DNA of 54,720 bases from Sphingomonas sp. (GTDB lineage Bacteria; Pseudomonadota; Alphaproteobacteria; Sphingomonadales; Sphingomonadaceae). The notes beneath the pieces are model-generated. The model was not told the origin of the DNA and searched no databases. It worked only from the letters and a program-made list of their open reading frames with translations. The translations under genes were made by a program, and so were the position numbers. Location of the stretch: contig NZ_JAIXHL010000027.1 in NCBI RefSeq assembly GCF_030145815.1, positions 1 to 54,720 on the forward strand, read 5' to 3'. This document shows, in pieces, positions 22,354 to 31,404 of the stretch. Every line of letters begins with the position of its first letter. The first letter of the stretch is position 1.

Positions 22354-23846
22354 AGCAGCTTGGCCCGTTCCGCTGCGCGTACGGCGGTGCGGCCGACGGG
22401 CGGGGGCTTGGCGGGATCAGGCCAGGATGGCGCGGTAGTCCAGCCGAGATGGGGCAGGCTGACGCTGCGCTTGCCCGACAGGTCGGTGCGCGCGACGATC
22501 AGGCCCTTTTCCTCGATATGCGCCATCATGCGCTTGGCGCGGCCCATCGAGCTGGTGCCGTAGAGCGCGGCGATACGCGCGTCCGACGGGCAGGGTTCGC
22601 CCGCGCGCGCGGCCTTGGCGATGCCGAGGAAGGGGGCGAGCATCTCTTCGGGCAGCGAAGCGGCGAGGGTGAGGGCGTCGTCCCAGCCGGTGCGATCGGT
22701 GATGCCGGCACGGGCGAGCGCGAGCGCGCTGCGGAAACCGGGCAGGTCGAGCCCCGCATCGACGCCGCGCATTTTGCAGCGGACGCCATAATCCTGAAAG
22801 ATCGTCGCGAGCGGGGCGCGGCTGTCCTCGGCACCGATCTCGGCGAGGATGGCGCGGCGGATTTCTTCCTGCTCGCCTTCCTCCAGCACCGGCATGTCGG
22901 GGACCGGGGCGGGCGCGGGGGTGGCGACGGCGCGCATCAGGTCGGCCATCGGCACCGGGGCGGGCGGGGGCGGGGGTGGCACTTCGTCCTCGGTCGGCGG
23001 GGCGAAGAGCATGTCGCGCATATCTTGCGTCGGCGCGGTGGGGAGCGGGGTGAGCTTGGGGCTCACCGCCTTGGACCCGGTCTGGACCGCGCCGATGCGC
23101 ACGCTGATCGGGCGGCGGGTGATCGCCGGGCCGAGCGCGAGGAACTCGCCGCGCGCGAGGTCGCGGATCGTGTCGGCCTGACGCCGGTCCATGCCGAGCA
23201 GGTCGGCGGCGCGGGCCATGTCGATGTCGAGAAAGGTGCGGCCCATCAGGAAGTTCGACGCTTCGGCGGCGACATTCTTGGCGAGCTTGGCGAGGCGCTG
23301 GGTGGCGATGACGCCGGCGAGGCCACGCTTGCGGCCGCGGCACATGAGGTTGGTCATCGCGGCGAGCGAGGTGCGGCGGGCTTCCTCGGTCACTTCGCCG
23401 GCGGCGGCGGGGGCGAAGAGCTGGGCCTCGTCGACGACGGTGAGGACGGGGTACCAAAACTCGCGCGGGGCATCGAACAGCGCGGAGAGGAAGGCGGCGG
23501 CGGCGCGCATCTGGCCGTCGATCTCGAGCCCTTCGAGGTTGAGGACCACCGACGCGCGATGTTCGCGGACGCGCAGCGCGAGGCGGGCGAGTTCGGTGAG
23601 GCTGTATTCGGCGGCGTCGACCGCGATATGGCCAAAGGCTTCCGACAGGCTGACGAAATCGCCCTCGGGATCGACCACCACCTGCTGGACGTAACCGGCG
23701 CTGCCTTCGAGCAGGCGGCGCAGCAGATGCGACTTGCCCGAGCCCGAATTGCCCTGAACGAGCAGACGGGTGGCGAGCAACTCCTCCAGATCGACGGCAA
23801 CCGGGTTGCCGCCGCTGTCGAGTCCCATGTCGATACGGGCGGTCAT
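22350..23846 (-). CDS. HerA-like ATP-binding protein (DUF87 type)
   Basis: A 498-aa P-loop ATPase of the HerA/FtsK group. Walker A is residues 32-39 (GNSGSGKS) and Walker B ends in D139-E140 (LTVVDEAQLF). GVIATQRLAKLAKNV and NFLMGRTFLDIDMARAADLLG are typical of HerA-like motor proteins acting on DNA. A proline-rich linker (VPPPPPPAPVP) separates the motor from a C-terminal part with a winged-helix-like segment (YGTSSMGRAKRMMAHIEEKG). Start MTARIDMGLD at 23846. HerA is often paired with a nuclease (NurA) or SIR2-type partner; none is adjacent, so its role may be general DNA handling. Confidence 0.85.
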   Translation of the reverse strand: MTARIDMGLDSGGNPVAVDLEELLATRLLVQGNSGSGKSHLLRRLLEGSAGYVQQVVVDPEGDFVSLSEAFGHIAVDAAEYSLTELARLALRVREHRASVVLNLEGLEIDGQMRAAAAFLSALFDAPREFWYPVLTVVDEAQLFAPAAAGEVTEEARRTSLAAMTNLMCRGRKRGLAGVIATQRLAKLAKNVAAEASNFLMGRTFLDIDMARAADLLGMDRRQADTIRDLARGEFLALGPAITRRPISVRIGAVQTGSKAVSPKLTPLPTAPTQDMRDMLFAPPTEDEVPPPPPPAPVPMADLMRAVATPAPAPVPDMPVLEEGEQEEIRRAILAEIGAEDSRAPLATIFQDYGVRCKMRGVDAGLDLPGFRSALALARAGITDRTGWDDALTLAASLPEEMLAPFLGIAKAARAGEPCPSDARIAALYGTSSMGRAKRMMAHIEEKGLIVARTDLSGKRSVSLPHLGWTTAPSWPDPAKPPPVGRTAVRAAERAKLL

Positions 23847-23904
23847 CGCTGGGGGCTTTGGCGTATGGCGGGGGGTGGGGGCAAGGGGGTTGCGGTGGAT
23901 TTGA

Positions 23905-24036
23905 AAATCCTCCCCGGCACGGGGAGGGGGACCAGCGAAGCTGGTGGAGGGGCCCCGAGGCATCGGAATCCGTTGCCTCGGGCCCCCTCCACCACGCCCT
24001 GCGGGCGCGGTCCCCCTCCCCGTTCCGGGGAGGATT
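23905..24036. repeat. Composite palindromic repeat, copy 5
   Basis: About 132 bp with left arm AATCCTCCCCGGCACGGGGA and right arm CCCCGTTCCGGGGAGGATTT, plus internal pairs CCCCGAGGCA and TGCCTCGGGG. It touches the stop codon of the downstream-encoded hydrolase gene at 24037 and lies upstream of the HerA-like start. Confidence 0.85.
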
Positions 24037-24885
24037 TTAGCGCTTCAGCCGCTCTGCCAGGAAGGCGAGGATGTCGGTTTCGGTCGCGGCCTTCGCCGTC
24101 ACGTTGGCCTCGACCGACTGGCGCGATTTGGTGGGGGTGTCGTAGCTGTGGGTGGCGCCTTCGAACATGCGCAGGGCAATGTCGTGGCCGTTGCCCTTGC
24201 TGCGCGCGACGAAGGTTTCGCAGAGCTTGGGTGAGACTTCCTCGTCCGCGGTGCCCATGAACACGCGGACGGGGTGGTAGGGTTTGTAGCCGGTCTTGTC
24301 GAAGCGCTTCTTGAGGCCGCAGCCGGGGTAGAGCGCGACGCCGGCGGCGAAGCCGATCTTGCGCATGTCGCCGGGCTTGTCGTCGGCCATCGCGGCGAGC
24401 GTGGCGCTGGCGCCGTTGGACCAGCCGAGCAGGGCGACGCGGTTGGGCACGACGTCGGGGCGCGACTGAAGGTAGCGCAGCGCGCCATAGGCGTGGAGCG
24501 GGCGGAAATTGACTTCGTCCACTTCGGGAGGGCGATCGGCATAGGTGCCGGCGGCAAAGCCGGTGGGGTGGCCGACCGCGCCGAAGTCATCGACCATCAG
24601 CGCGAGATAGCCGTTCTCGGCCAGCAATTTGCCCCATGCCTTGTGCCGCGAGGCGAGGGTGGAGGCGTCGTACTTGCCCTTGGCGAGCGATGAGTAGGCG
24701 CCGCCGCGGCCGTGCATCATGACGACGGCGGGGGCCTTTGCGGGCGCGTGGGCGGGTTTGAAGAGATAGCCCTTTACCTGGGTCTTGCCGTCGCGGCTGA
24801 TGAACTGGACTTCCTCGACCTGCACCTGCTGGGCGGCGACGGGGGCGGCGATGATCAGGGCGATGGCGGCTACAGAAAAACGCAT
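24037..24885 (-). CDS. Periplasmic dienelactone hydrolase family protein
   Basis: A 282-aa alpha/beta hydrolase exported by a signal peptide (MRFSVAAIALIIAAPVAA, cleaved before QQVQ). The catalytic triad is visible: nucleophile S156 in LLGWSNGAS, D214 in GTADEEVSP and H246 in GATHSYD; MMHGRGGAY forms the oxyanion region. A serine nucleophile in place of the cysteine of classical dienelactone hydrolases suggests a general esterase or peptidase-like activity. Its start lies one base after the stop of the gamma-glutamyltransferase gene upstream, so it is the last gene of the nine-gene cluster. The substrate is unknown. Confidence 0.85.
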   Translation of the reverse strand: MRFSVAAIALIIAAPVAAQQVQVEEVQFISRDGKTQVKGYLFKPAHAPAKAPAVVMMHGRGGAYSSLAKGKYDASTLASRHKAWGKLLAENGYLALMVDDFGAVGHPTGFAAGTYADRPPEVDEVNFRPLHAYGALRYLQSRPDVVPNRVALLGWSNGASATLAAMADDKPGDMRKIGFAAGVALYPGCGLKKRFDKTGYKPYHPVRVFMGTADEEVSPKLCETFVARSKGNGHDIALRMFEGATHSYDTPTKSRQSVEANVTAKAATETDILAFLAERLKR

Positions 24886-24886
24886 C

Positions 24887-26602
24887 CTATTTCCTCGCTG
24901 GCAAAGTGATGGTTTTCGCGACGCCGTCGCGGCGGGGGTCGGCGCCGCCGTCGAATTTGCCGTCGCGGATCATGACGCCGTGGAGGCCCGAATCCTCGCC
25001 GGTGCCGCCGCGCACGGTGACGCCGCGTTCGGCCATCGCGGCGTGGAGCGCGGGGGCGAACTTGTCGGCCTCGCCATTGAAGCTGGTGCCGCGCGCGACG
25101 AGGTTGGGGAGGGCGATGGCGTCGGCGACGGGGAGCTTCCAGTCGATCATGCCGACCAAAGCCTTGGACACATAGCCGAGGATCGCGTTGCCGCCGGGCG
25201 AGCCGATCGCGCCGGCGAGGCTGCGGTCGGGGTTGAGGATGACCGTGGGGACCATCGACGAGCGCGGGCGCTTGCCGGGGGCTATCACGTTCGGACCCTG
25301 CGGTACGAACGAGAAGTCGGTCATCTGGTTGTTGAGGAAGAAGCCGTCGACCATGCGCCCGGTGCCGAAGAAGCTTTCGACCGTGGTGGTCATCGACACC
25401 GCGTTGCCGTCACCGTCGATGACGATGAAGTGCGAGGTGCCGGCGACTTCGTTGGTGGCATCGATGCGCGCGGCGATGGCACCGGGGGGCGTGCCGGCTT
25501 GCGGGGCAGGACCGGCGCGCTCGCCGATCAGCGCGGCGCGGCTGGCGACATAGCTGGGGTCGAGCATGCCCTTGACCGGGACGGTGGCGATGTCGCCGAC
25601 ATAGGCGTCGCGGTCGGCATACATCAGGCGGCTGGCTTCGGCGTATTTGACCCAGGCGACGGGGTCGTTGGGACCGCGTGCGCCGATGTCGGTCCGCTCG
25701 ATCATCGCCATCAGCTGCAGCAGGCCGACGCCCGAGGAGGGCGGGGGCGGGGCGCAGAGGATGTAGCTGCGATAGGGGTTGCACAGCCCTTCGCGCACGA
25801 CCGGCTTGTAGGCGGCGAGGTCCGCTTCGGTCATGCTGCTGGCGAGATCGCCTTCGCGAACGCGGGCGACGATGCGGCGGGCGGTTTCGCCCTTGTACAT
25901 CGCGTCCGGGCCTTGCGCGGCCAAGCGGCGGAGGAAGGCGGCATAGGCGGGATTGCGCAGCGTGTCGCCGGTCTTGATCTTGCTGCCATCGGCGTTGCGG
26001 AAATAGGCGAGCGAGTCCGGGGTGTTCGCCTGGGGCCCGCCCGAGTTGATGAAGCGGCCCAGGCGCGCGGTGACGGTGAAGCCGTTGGCGGCGGTCTGCT
26101 CCGCGTCGGTGAACAGCTCGCGCCATTTGAGCTTGCCGTGCTGGCCCTGCGCGAGTGCCATCATGCGAACCACGCCGGGGACGCCAGTGGCGCGGCCCGA
26201 GAGGACGGCGGTGCGGAAGCCGAGCGGCTTGCCGTCCGGGCCCATCAGCATGTCGGGGGTCGCGCCCGCCGGTGCGGTTTCGCGGCCGTCATAGACGGTG
26301 ACCGCCTTGGTTTTGGCGTCATAGCGGACCATGAACGCGCCGCCGCCCAGGCCGCTGCTCTGCGGTTCCACCAGGCTGAGCATCGCCTGTACCGCGACGG
26401 CGGCGTCGACTGCGCTGCCGCCCTTGCGCAGGACGTTGAGGCCAGCCTCGACCGCGAGCGGGTGGGCGGCGGCGACGAAGGCCTGGCGTTCGGGCGCCGC
26501 CACGGGCGCGGGGGCGGCGGTTTCGACTGCGCCGCGCGGGGCACAGGCGGACAGACCGGTCGCGGCGAGCGCGAGCAGGAAATGGGCGCGGGTCAGCTTC
26601 AT
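24887..26602 (-). CDS. ggt: Gamma-glutamyltransferase, lipoprotein form
   Basis: A 571-aa gamma-glutamyltranspeptidase/hydrolase that transfers or hydrolyses gamma-glutamyl groups (glutathione and similar). The N-terminus is a lipoprotein signal with lipobox LSAC (C20). The autoprocessing nucleophile is T389 in NEVAGTSHFIV, so maturation gives chains of about 370 and 183 residues. GSAVDAAVAVQAML, QSSGLGGGAF and PGKRPRSSMVPT plus GSPGGNAI are family hallmarks. Its ATG overlaps the stop of the upstream paralogue as ATGA, implying coupled translation. It differs clearly from the paralogue, so this is not a recent duplication. Confidence 0.93.
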   Translation of the reverse strand: MKLTRAHFLLALAATGLSACAPRGAVETAAPAPVAAPERQAFVAAAHPLAVEAGLNVLRKGGSAVDAAVAVQAMLSLVEPQSSGLGGGAFMVRYDAKTKAVTVYDGRETAPAGATPDMLMGPDGKPLGFRTAVLSGRATGVPGVVRMMALAQGQHGKLKWRELFTDAEQTAANGFTVTARLGRFINSGGPQANTPDSLAYFRNADGSKIKTGDTLRNPAYAAFLRRLAAQGPDAMYKGETARRIVARVREGDLASSMTEADLAAYKPVVREGLCNPYRSYILCAPPPPSSGVGLLQLMAMIERTDIGARGPNDPVAWVKYAEASRLMYADRDAYVGDIATVPVKGMLDPSYVASRAALIGERAGPAPQAGTPPGAIAARIDATNEVAGTSHFIVIDGDGNAVSMTTTVESFFGTGRMVDGFFLNNQMTDFSFVPQGPNVIAPGKRPRSSMVPTVILNPDRSLAGAIGSPGGNAILGYVSKALVGMIDWKLPVADAIALPNLVARGTSFNGEADKFAPALHAAMAERGVTVRGGTGEDSGLHGVMIRDGKFDGGADPRRDGVAKTITLPARK

Positions 26603-28317
26603 GGTTCGATCGCTTTCGCGCCGGGGCGGCGGGGGTCGGCAGCGCCGAGGAAGAGATTGTCGGTAATCATGATCGAGTGCGCGCTTCCCATGGTTTCGTC
26701 CGAGGTGATGCGATGCCCCTTTGCCTTGAGCGCCGCAACCGTGTCGGGGTTGAAGCCGGGTTCAACGCGCAACGACGCATTGTTGCCCTGATAGATGCGC
26801 GGGCGGTGCGTCGCTTCATCGACGTTCAGGCCATAGTCGATCGCGTTGACGACGACCTGAACCACCGTGGTCGGGATGGCGCTGCCGCCCGGCGTGCCGG
26901 TGACGAGCCAGGGCTTGTCGCCCTTGAAGATGATCGTCGGCATCATCGTGGACAGCATGCGCTTGCCCGGTGCCATCGCGTTGAGCGGGGGCGGGGTGCC
27001 GGTGCGCTGCGCCTCCCACGCCTGTTCATGGCTGAAATTGTTCATCTGGTTGTTGAGCAGGATGCCGGTGCGCGCGATCATCACGCCCGAGCCGAAGTCC
27101 GAGCCGAGCGTGGTGGTGAGCGAAACGGCATTGCCATCGGCATCCGCGACCGAGAGATGGGTGGTCGAGGGGCTTTCGAACTTGAGCGGATCGCCGACCG
27201 GGGCGGTGGCACCGGGGATGACCTTGTCGGGCGAGATCAGCTTGGCGCGTTCGATGGCATAGGCTTTCGAGGTGAAGCCCTTGACCGGGGCGGTGACGAA
27301 GGCGGGGTCGCCGAGCACGCGGTAGCGGTCGGCATAAGCGAGCTTCATCGTTTCGGCGAGCAGGTGGAGCGACGCGGCGCTGCCCTGACCCGCGGCCTTG
27401 AGGTCGAACTGCTCGAGGATGTTGAGCATGTTGAGCAACGTCGCGCCGCCCGCGCTGGCCGGCGGCGGGGTGTAGACGGTGTAGCCGCGATAGCTGCCGA
27501 CCAGCGGGTCGCGCTCGACCGGCTTGTAGGCGGCGAGGTCCTCCAGCGTGATGAGGCCGCCATTTGCCTTCATGTCCGCGACGATGCGGCGGGCGATTTC
27601 GCCGGTGTAGAAGGCCTTGGCGCCGCCCTTCTGGATCTCACCCAGCGTCCAGGCGAGGTCGGGCTGTTTCAGCACATCGTCCTTGGCATAGAGGCTGCCA
27701 TCGGGCTTGTAGAAGGTTGCCTTGCCCGAGACGCTGTTGCTCAGGCGCTCACGGCCCCAGCCGAAGACGAAGGCTTCGTCGGCGGTGAGCTTGACGCCGT
27801 CGCGGGCGAGGCGGAGCGCGGGTTCGACCACCTTGGCCCAGGGGAGCTTGCCCCATTTGCGGTGCGCGTGCTCGAGGCCGGCGACGCTGCCCGGGACCGA
27901 GGGGGCGAGATAGCCATAGGAAGCGATGCCGCGTTCCTTGCCCTTGTTGTCCACGAACATGGCTGCGGTGGCGGCGCGCGGGGCGATGCCGCGGAAGTCG
28001 ATCACGCGGACCTGTTTCGACTTGGCGTCATAGACGGTGATGAAGCCGTCGCCGCCGACATTGCCCGCGCGCGGCAGGGTGACGGCGAGCGCAAAGGCGA
28101 CCGCGACGGCGGCGTCCACCGCGTTGCCGCCGTCGCGCAGGATCTGGGCGCCGACGCTGCTCGCCATCTCGTTCTGGCTGACCACCATCCCGCGCGTGCC
28201 GACGACGGGAGAGTGGATCGAGGGATATTCGAGGAGGTGGCGGCTTTGTGCCAGCGTGGGCGCGGGGAGGGCGAGGCCGAAGGCGGCGAGGGCGAGGGTG
28301 AGTTTGCGCAGGAACAT
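26599..28317 (-). CDS. ggt: Gamma-glutamyltransferase, soluble periplasmic form
   Basis: A 572-aa GGT with an ordinary signal peptide (MFLRKLTLALAAFGLALPAP, cleavage near TLA-QS). Nucleophile T385 in ESPSTTHLSVAD; NAVDAAVAVAFALAV, AGNVGGDGF, PGKRMLSTMMPT and GTPGGSAIPTT complete the family set. The start at 28317 is chosen because upstream in-frame codons translate a palindromic repeat. It is 191 bp from the symporter stop, and that gap is filled by a composite repeat, so the cluster may have an internal boundary here. The stop overlaps the next ggt. Confidence 0.93.
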   Translation of the reverse strand: MFLRKLTLALAAFGLALPAPTLAQSRHLLEYPSIHSPVVGTRGMVVSQNEMASSVGAQILRDGGNAVDAAVAVAFALAVTLPRAGNVGGDGFITVYDAKSKQVRVIDFRGIAPRAATAAMFVDNKGKERGIASYGYLAPSVPGSVAGLEHAHRKWGKLPWAKVVEPALRLARDGVKLTADEAFVFGWGRERLSNSVSGKATFYKPDGSLYAKDDVLKQPDLAWTLGEIQKGGAKAFYTGEIARRIVADMKANGGLITLEDLAAYKPVERDPLVGSYRGYTVYTPPPASAGGATLLNMLNILEQFDLKAAGQGSAASLHLLAETMKLAYADRYRVLGDPAFVTAPVKGFTSKAYAIERAKLISPDKVIPGATAPVGDPLKFESPSTTHLSVADADGNAVSLTTTLGSDFGSGVMIARTGILLNNQMNNFSHEQAWEAQRTGTPPPLNAMAPGKRMLSTMMPTIIFKGDKPWLVTGTPGGSAIPTTVVQVVVNAIDYGLNVDEATHRPRIYQGNNASLRVEPGFNPDTVAALKAKGHRITSDETMGSAHSIMITDNLFLGAADPRRPGAKAIEP

Positions 28318-28330
28318 GGATATCTCTCTC

Positions 28331-28497
28331 ATTCCTCCCCCAGCTTGCTGGGGGAGGTGGCAGCGCGCAGCGCTGACGGAGGGGCCGCCCCGCAGAGGGC
28401 GGAATTTTGTCGAGGCGTTCGCGGCCGTCTGCGCGGCCGCCCCTCCACCACCGCCTTCGGCGGCGGTCCCCCTCCCCCAGCGAGCTGGGGGAGGAAT
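28331..28497. repeat. Composite palindromic repeat, copy 6
   Basis: About 167 bp between two same-strand genes. Left arm ATTCCTCCCCCAGCTTGCTG, centre GGAATTTTGTCG, right arm CCCCCAGCGAGCTGGGGGAG. In the minus-strand transcript it forms a stable structure between the symporter and ggt messages and could partially terminate or protect mRNA ends. Confidence 0.85.
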
Positions 28498-28507
28498 TTG
28501 GGTTGCC

Positions 28508-29809
28508 TCAAACATCGTCTTTGGAATTGTACACGGCGACATCCATCTCGCCCTCCCAACGCGCGACGGCGGTGGCGATGGCGAGGTCGGAGGTGACGTT
28601 GGGGATGGTGCGGGTCATGTCGAGGATGCGGTCGAACGGCAGGATGAAGCCGACGACGATCGCGGTTTGCTCGGGTGTGATGCCGATCGCGTGGAGCACG
28701 GCGGCGAGCACGAACAGCGAGCCCGACGGGACCGGCGCGACGCCCATGGCGACGATGGTGGTGGTGGCGGCGATGACCAGATAATCGGCGAGCTGGAGAT
28801 CGACGCCGAAGGCCTGTGCCGAGAAGAGCGTGAGCATCGCGACATACATCGCCGCGCCGTCCATGCCGATGGTGGCACCGAGCGGGAGGACGGTCGAGGC
28901 GACCGGGGGGGAGACGCCGAGGTTGCGCTCGGCGACGCGGATCGCGACGGGGAGAGTGGCGCTGCTCGACGAGGTCGAGAAGCCGACCATGATTGCGTCG
29001 GCAATGCCGCGGAAGAAGGGGAGCGGCGAGAGCCACGCCATCAGCCGCACGACGATCAGGCCGTGGATGAGCAGCGTTACGATGGCCGAGCCGACCACGA
29101 CGCACAGGCCGAGTTTCAGCACGGCCAGGAAGCTGGACGGGCCGGTGGTGCCCATGACGACGGCGATCAGCGCGAACACGCCGAAGGGCGCGGTTTCCAT
29201 CACGAAGCCGACGATCTTGAGCATCACCTCCGACCCGGCGTTGAGCAGCTGGCGCACCGGCTCCGCGCCCTTGCCCGCCGCGATCACGCCCGCGCCGACG
29301 AGGATCGCGAAGAAGATGACGGCCAGCGTCTTGCCCTCTGCCATCGCGCCGATCGGGTTGTCGGGGATGATCTCCATGAACATCTGCGCGGTGTCGGGCG
29401 GGGTGCCCATCGCCTTGGGGATCGCCCCGGCGAAGCTGGCGCCGAGACCGGGGGCGATGAGGGTCGCGACGATCAGGCCGGTGGTGACCGCGAGGGCCGT
29501 CGTGAAGACATACATTGCCAGCGTCTTGACGCCGATGCTGCCGAGGCGTTTCGGATCGGCAAGCGCAGCGACGCCCGAGGCGATCGTCAGGAAGACGAGC
29601 GGGACGACCAGCATGCGGATCAGGCGGACGAAGAGCGTGCCGATCCAGCCAATCGCGGTTGCGCCCTCACCCCAGACGAAGCCGACGGCGGCGCCGAGGA
29701 CCAGTGCGGCGAGGATGCGCTTCCACAATGCGATGCCGAACCACCAGGCGAAGGCGCGCTTGATCGGGCCGGGTCGCTCGGCGGGTTCGGACAGGGTCGT
29801 GTCGGTCAT
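28508..29809 (-). CDS. Dicarboxylate/amino acid:cation symporter (DAACS family)
   Basis: A 433-aa inner-membrane symporter of the DctA/GltP fold, moving dicarboxylates or acidic and neutral amino acids with Na+ or H+. The family sequence features are the serine-rich hairpin FSTSSSSATLPV, the substrate region GATIGMDGAAMYVA and the C-terminal LPFDRILDMTRT with NVTSDLAIA. The canonical NMDGT motif here reads GMDGA. It starts at the ATG at 29809, overlapping the deacylase stop (ATGA), so it is translated with that enzyme; this links it to uptake of the deacylase product. It ends before a composite repeat. Confidence 0.92.
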   Translation of the reverse strand: MTDTTLSEPAERPGPIKRAFAWWFGIALWKRILAALVLGAAVGFVWGEGATAIGWIGTLFVRLIRMLVVPLVFLTIASGVAALADPKRLGSIGVKTLAMYVFTTALAVTTGLIVATLIAPGLGASFAGAIPKAMGTPPDTAQMFMEIIPDNPIGAMAEGKTLAVIFFAILVGAGVIAAGKGAEPVRQLLNAGSEVMLKIVGFVMETAPFGVFALIAVVMGTTGPSSFLAVLKLGLCVVVGSAIVTLLIHGLIVVRLMAWLSPLPFFRGIADAIMVGFSTSSSSATLPVAIRVAERNLGVSPPVASTVLPLGATIGMDGAAMYVAMLTLFSAQAFGVDLQLADYLVIAATTTIVAMGVAPVPSGSLFVLAAVLHAIGITPEQTAIVVGFILPFDRILDMTRTIPNVTSDLAIATAVARWEGEMDVAVYNSKDDV

Positions 29810-31404
29810 GCGGGGCAGGTCCATTCGGGTTGGCGCGGTTTGGCGAGCGGGCGGCCGGCAAGGGTGCCGGTGAGCTGGCCCTTGTCCACGGCTAGGCGGC
29901 CATTGACCAGCACGTAGCGGACGCCCGTGCTGGGTTCGTCGGGCCGGTCATAGGTGGCGCGTTCGGTGTAGGTTTTTGGGTCCAGGATCGCGATGTCGGC
30001 GAACTTGCCGGGCGCAAGGACGCCGCGATCGGGCAGGCCGAGGATCTGCGCGGTCTGGGCCGAGGAGCGCTGGACGAAGCGTTCGGGGGGCATCAGCTTT
30101 TTCTCGCGCACGAACATGCGCCAGCCGCGCGCGAAGCTGCCCATGCGGCGGGGATGGCCGTTGGTGGCGTCGGAGGAGGTGACGACCCAGCTCTGGCGTG
30201 CGAACGCGTCGATATCGCGTTGGGTCATGTTGAAGCTGGCGATGCTGGTGCCGGGGTCGGCGATCAGGATGCGTGCGGCGGCGTCGAGCGGGTCGAGTTT
30301 CCATTGCGTGGCGAGGCCGTCGAGGCGCTTGCCCTTGTGGGGACCGCTGACGAGCAGGATGGCGTTGGCGCCGCCGCGGATGCGGAGCTGTTCGGCCATC
30401 TCCTTGCGCAGCTGGGGGGCGAGCGTCTTGAGGTTGGCGACCATCGCGGGCGCTCCGCCGTCCTGGGCGCGACGGGGCACCAGCGCGGCGGCGAGCGACG
30501 TGCTGGAGGCTTCCCACGGATATTGGTCGGCGGTGATGGTGATGCCGGATTTTTGCGCGGCGGCGATATGGGCGATGACCTTTGGTGCCATGCCCTGCAC
30601 GTCGGCGCCGAGCGCCTTGATATGCGCGATGTGCAGCGGGAGCTTGCCGTCGCGGGCGATGGCGATGGCTTCGTCGATCGCGGGGATCAGGCCGATACTG
30701 GCGCTGCCTTCGTCGCGCAGATGGGTTTCGTAGATGCCGTTGAAGCGGCCCGCGACGGTGGCGAGCGCGGCGACTTCGCCGGTCTGCGCGAAGCTCTGCG
30801 GGGCGTAATAGAGGCCGGCGGAGAGACCGAGCGCGCCGTCGCACATCGCGCGGGCGACCTGGCCCTTCATGGTTTCGAGTTCGGCGGGGGTGGGGGCGCG
30901 GTCGCGGTTGCCGACGACCTGAAGCCGGATCGTGCCGAAGCCGGTGAAGCTCGCGACATTGGGGCCGGTCGGGTTGGCGCCGAGGCGCGCAAACAGGGTG
31001 GCGATGTCAGCCTCACCGCCGCCGTCATTGCCGATGACGATGCTGGTGACGCCCTGCAGCAGGTGATTGGCGAGCTGACGCCTGGCCGCGTCGGGGGCGC
31101 GGGCGTCGGGGCCGCTATGCGTGTGCGGGTCGATGAAGCCGGGCGTGACGGTGAGGCCACGGGCGTCGATGCTGCGCCGCGCGGTGATCCCGCGCGGACG
31201 CTGGCCGATATAGAGGATACGGTCGCCGGCCACGCCGATCTCCGCCACCCGCGCCGGGGTGCCGGTGCCGTCGATGACCTGGCCATTGGTGATGACCAGG
31301 TCGATCGTGCGGGAGGTGGGGGTAGAGGCCGCGCTGCCCCACCCCAACCCCTCCCCTGAAGGGGAGGGGCTAAGAAGAAGCAGCGCCGCGACGGCAAGGC
31401 GCAT
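29806..31404 (-). CDS. N-acyl-D-amino-acid deacylase-like amidohydrolase, exported
   Basis: A 532-aa D-aminoacylase-type metal hydrolase. Metal-site histidines are H94 and H96 (IDPHTHSGPD), H228 (ETHLRDEG), H258 and H261 (HIAHIKALG); a late SSDATNGHPRRMG supplies the catalytic aspartate. The canonical zinc-ligand cysteine in the GNCG motif is replaced (IGNDGGG, D127), so metal use or substrate may differ. The short signal peptide region carries SPSPSGEGLGWG, translated from a palindromic repeat at 31344-31370, which may impair export. Its ATG is interlocked with the receptor stop (TGATG). The D-amino-acid assignment is supported by the neighbouring oxidoreductase. Confidence 0.85.
   Translation of the reverse strand: MRLAVAALLLLSPSPSGEGLGWGSAASTPTSRTIDLVITNGQVIDGTGTPARVAEIGVAGDRILYIGQRPRGITARRSIDARGLTVTPGFIDPHTHSGPDARAPDAARRQLANHLLQGVTSIVIGNDGGGEADIATLFARLGANPTGPNVASFTGFGTIRLQVVGNRDRAPTPAELETMKGQVARAMCDGALGLSAGLYYAPQSFAQTGEVAALATVAGRFNGIYETHLRDEGSASIGLIPAIDEAIAIARDGKLPLHIAHIKALGADVQGMAPKVIAHIAAAQKSGITITADQYPWEASSTSLAAALVPRRAQDGGAPAMVANLKTLAPQLRKEMAEQLRIRGGANAILLVSGPHKGKRLDGLATQWKLDPLDAAARILIADPGTSIASFNMTQRDIDAFARQSWVVTSSDATNGHPRRMGSFARGWRMFVREKKLMPPERFVQRSSAQTAQILGLPDRGVLAPGKFADIAILDPKTYTERATYDRPDEPSTGVRYVLVNGRLAVDKGQLTGTLAGRPLAKPRQPEWTCPA
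31344..31370. repeat. Short palindromic repeat inside the deacylase signal-peptide region
   Basis: Perfect 9-bp arms CCCCTCCCC (31348-31356) and GGGGAGGGG (31361-31369) around TGAA. The same kind of unit forms the hairpin at 47864-47884. It is read in frame as part of SPSPSGEGLGWG near residue 12. Confidence 0.8.

Noticed and set aside
22350..23846. HerA-NurA or HerA-SIR2 defence pair
   Set aside because: The ATPase is HerA-like but no nuclease or SIR2 gene is adjacent; neighbours are a 50-aa membrane protein and a hydrolase across a repeat.
22284..24260. 658-codon plus-strand frame opposite the HerA-like ATPase and hydrolase
   Set aside because: Runs through two unrelated minus-strand genes and a palindromic repeat; composition is antisense-like.
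24785..26791. 668-codon plus-strand frame opposite gamma-glutamyltransferase
   Set aside because: His/Asp/Gly-rich antisense composition and no start signal; the minus strand carries the catalytic motifs.
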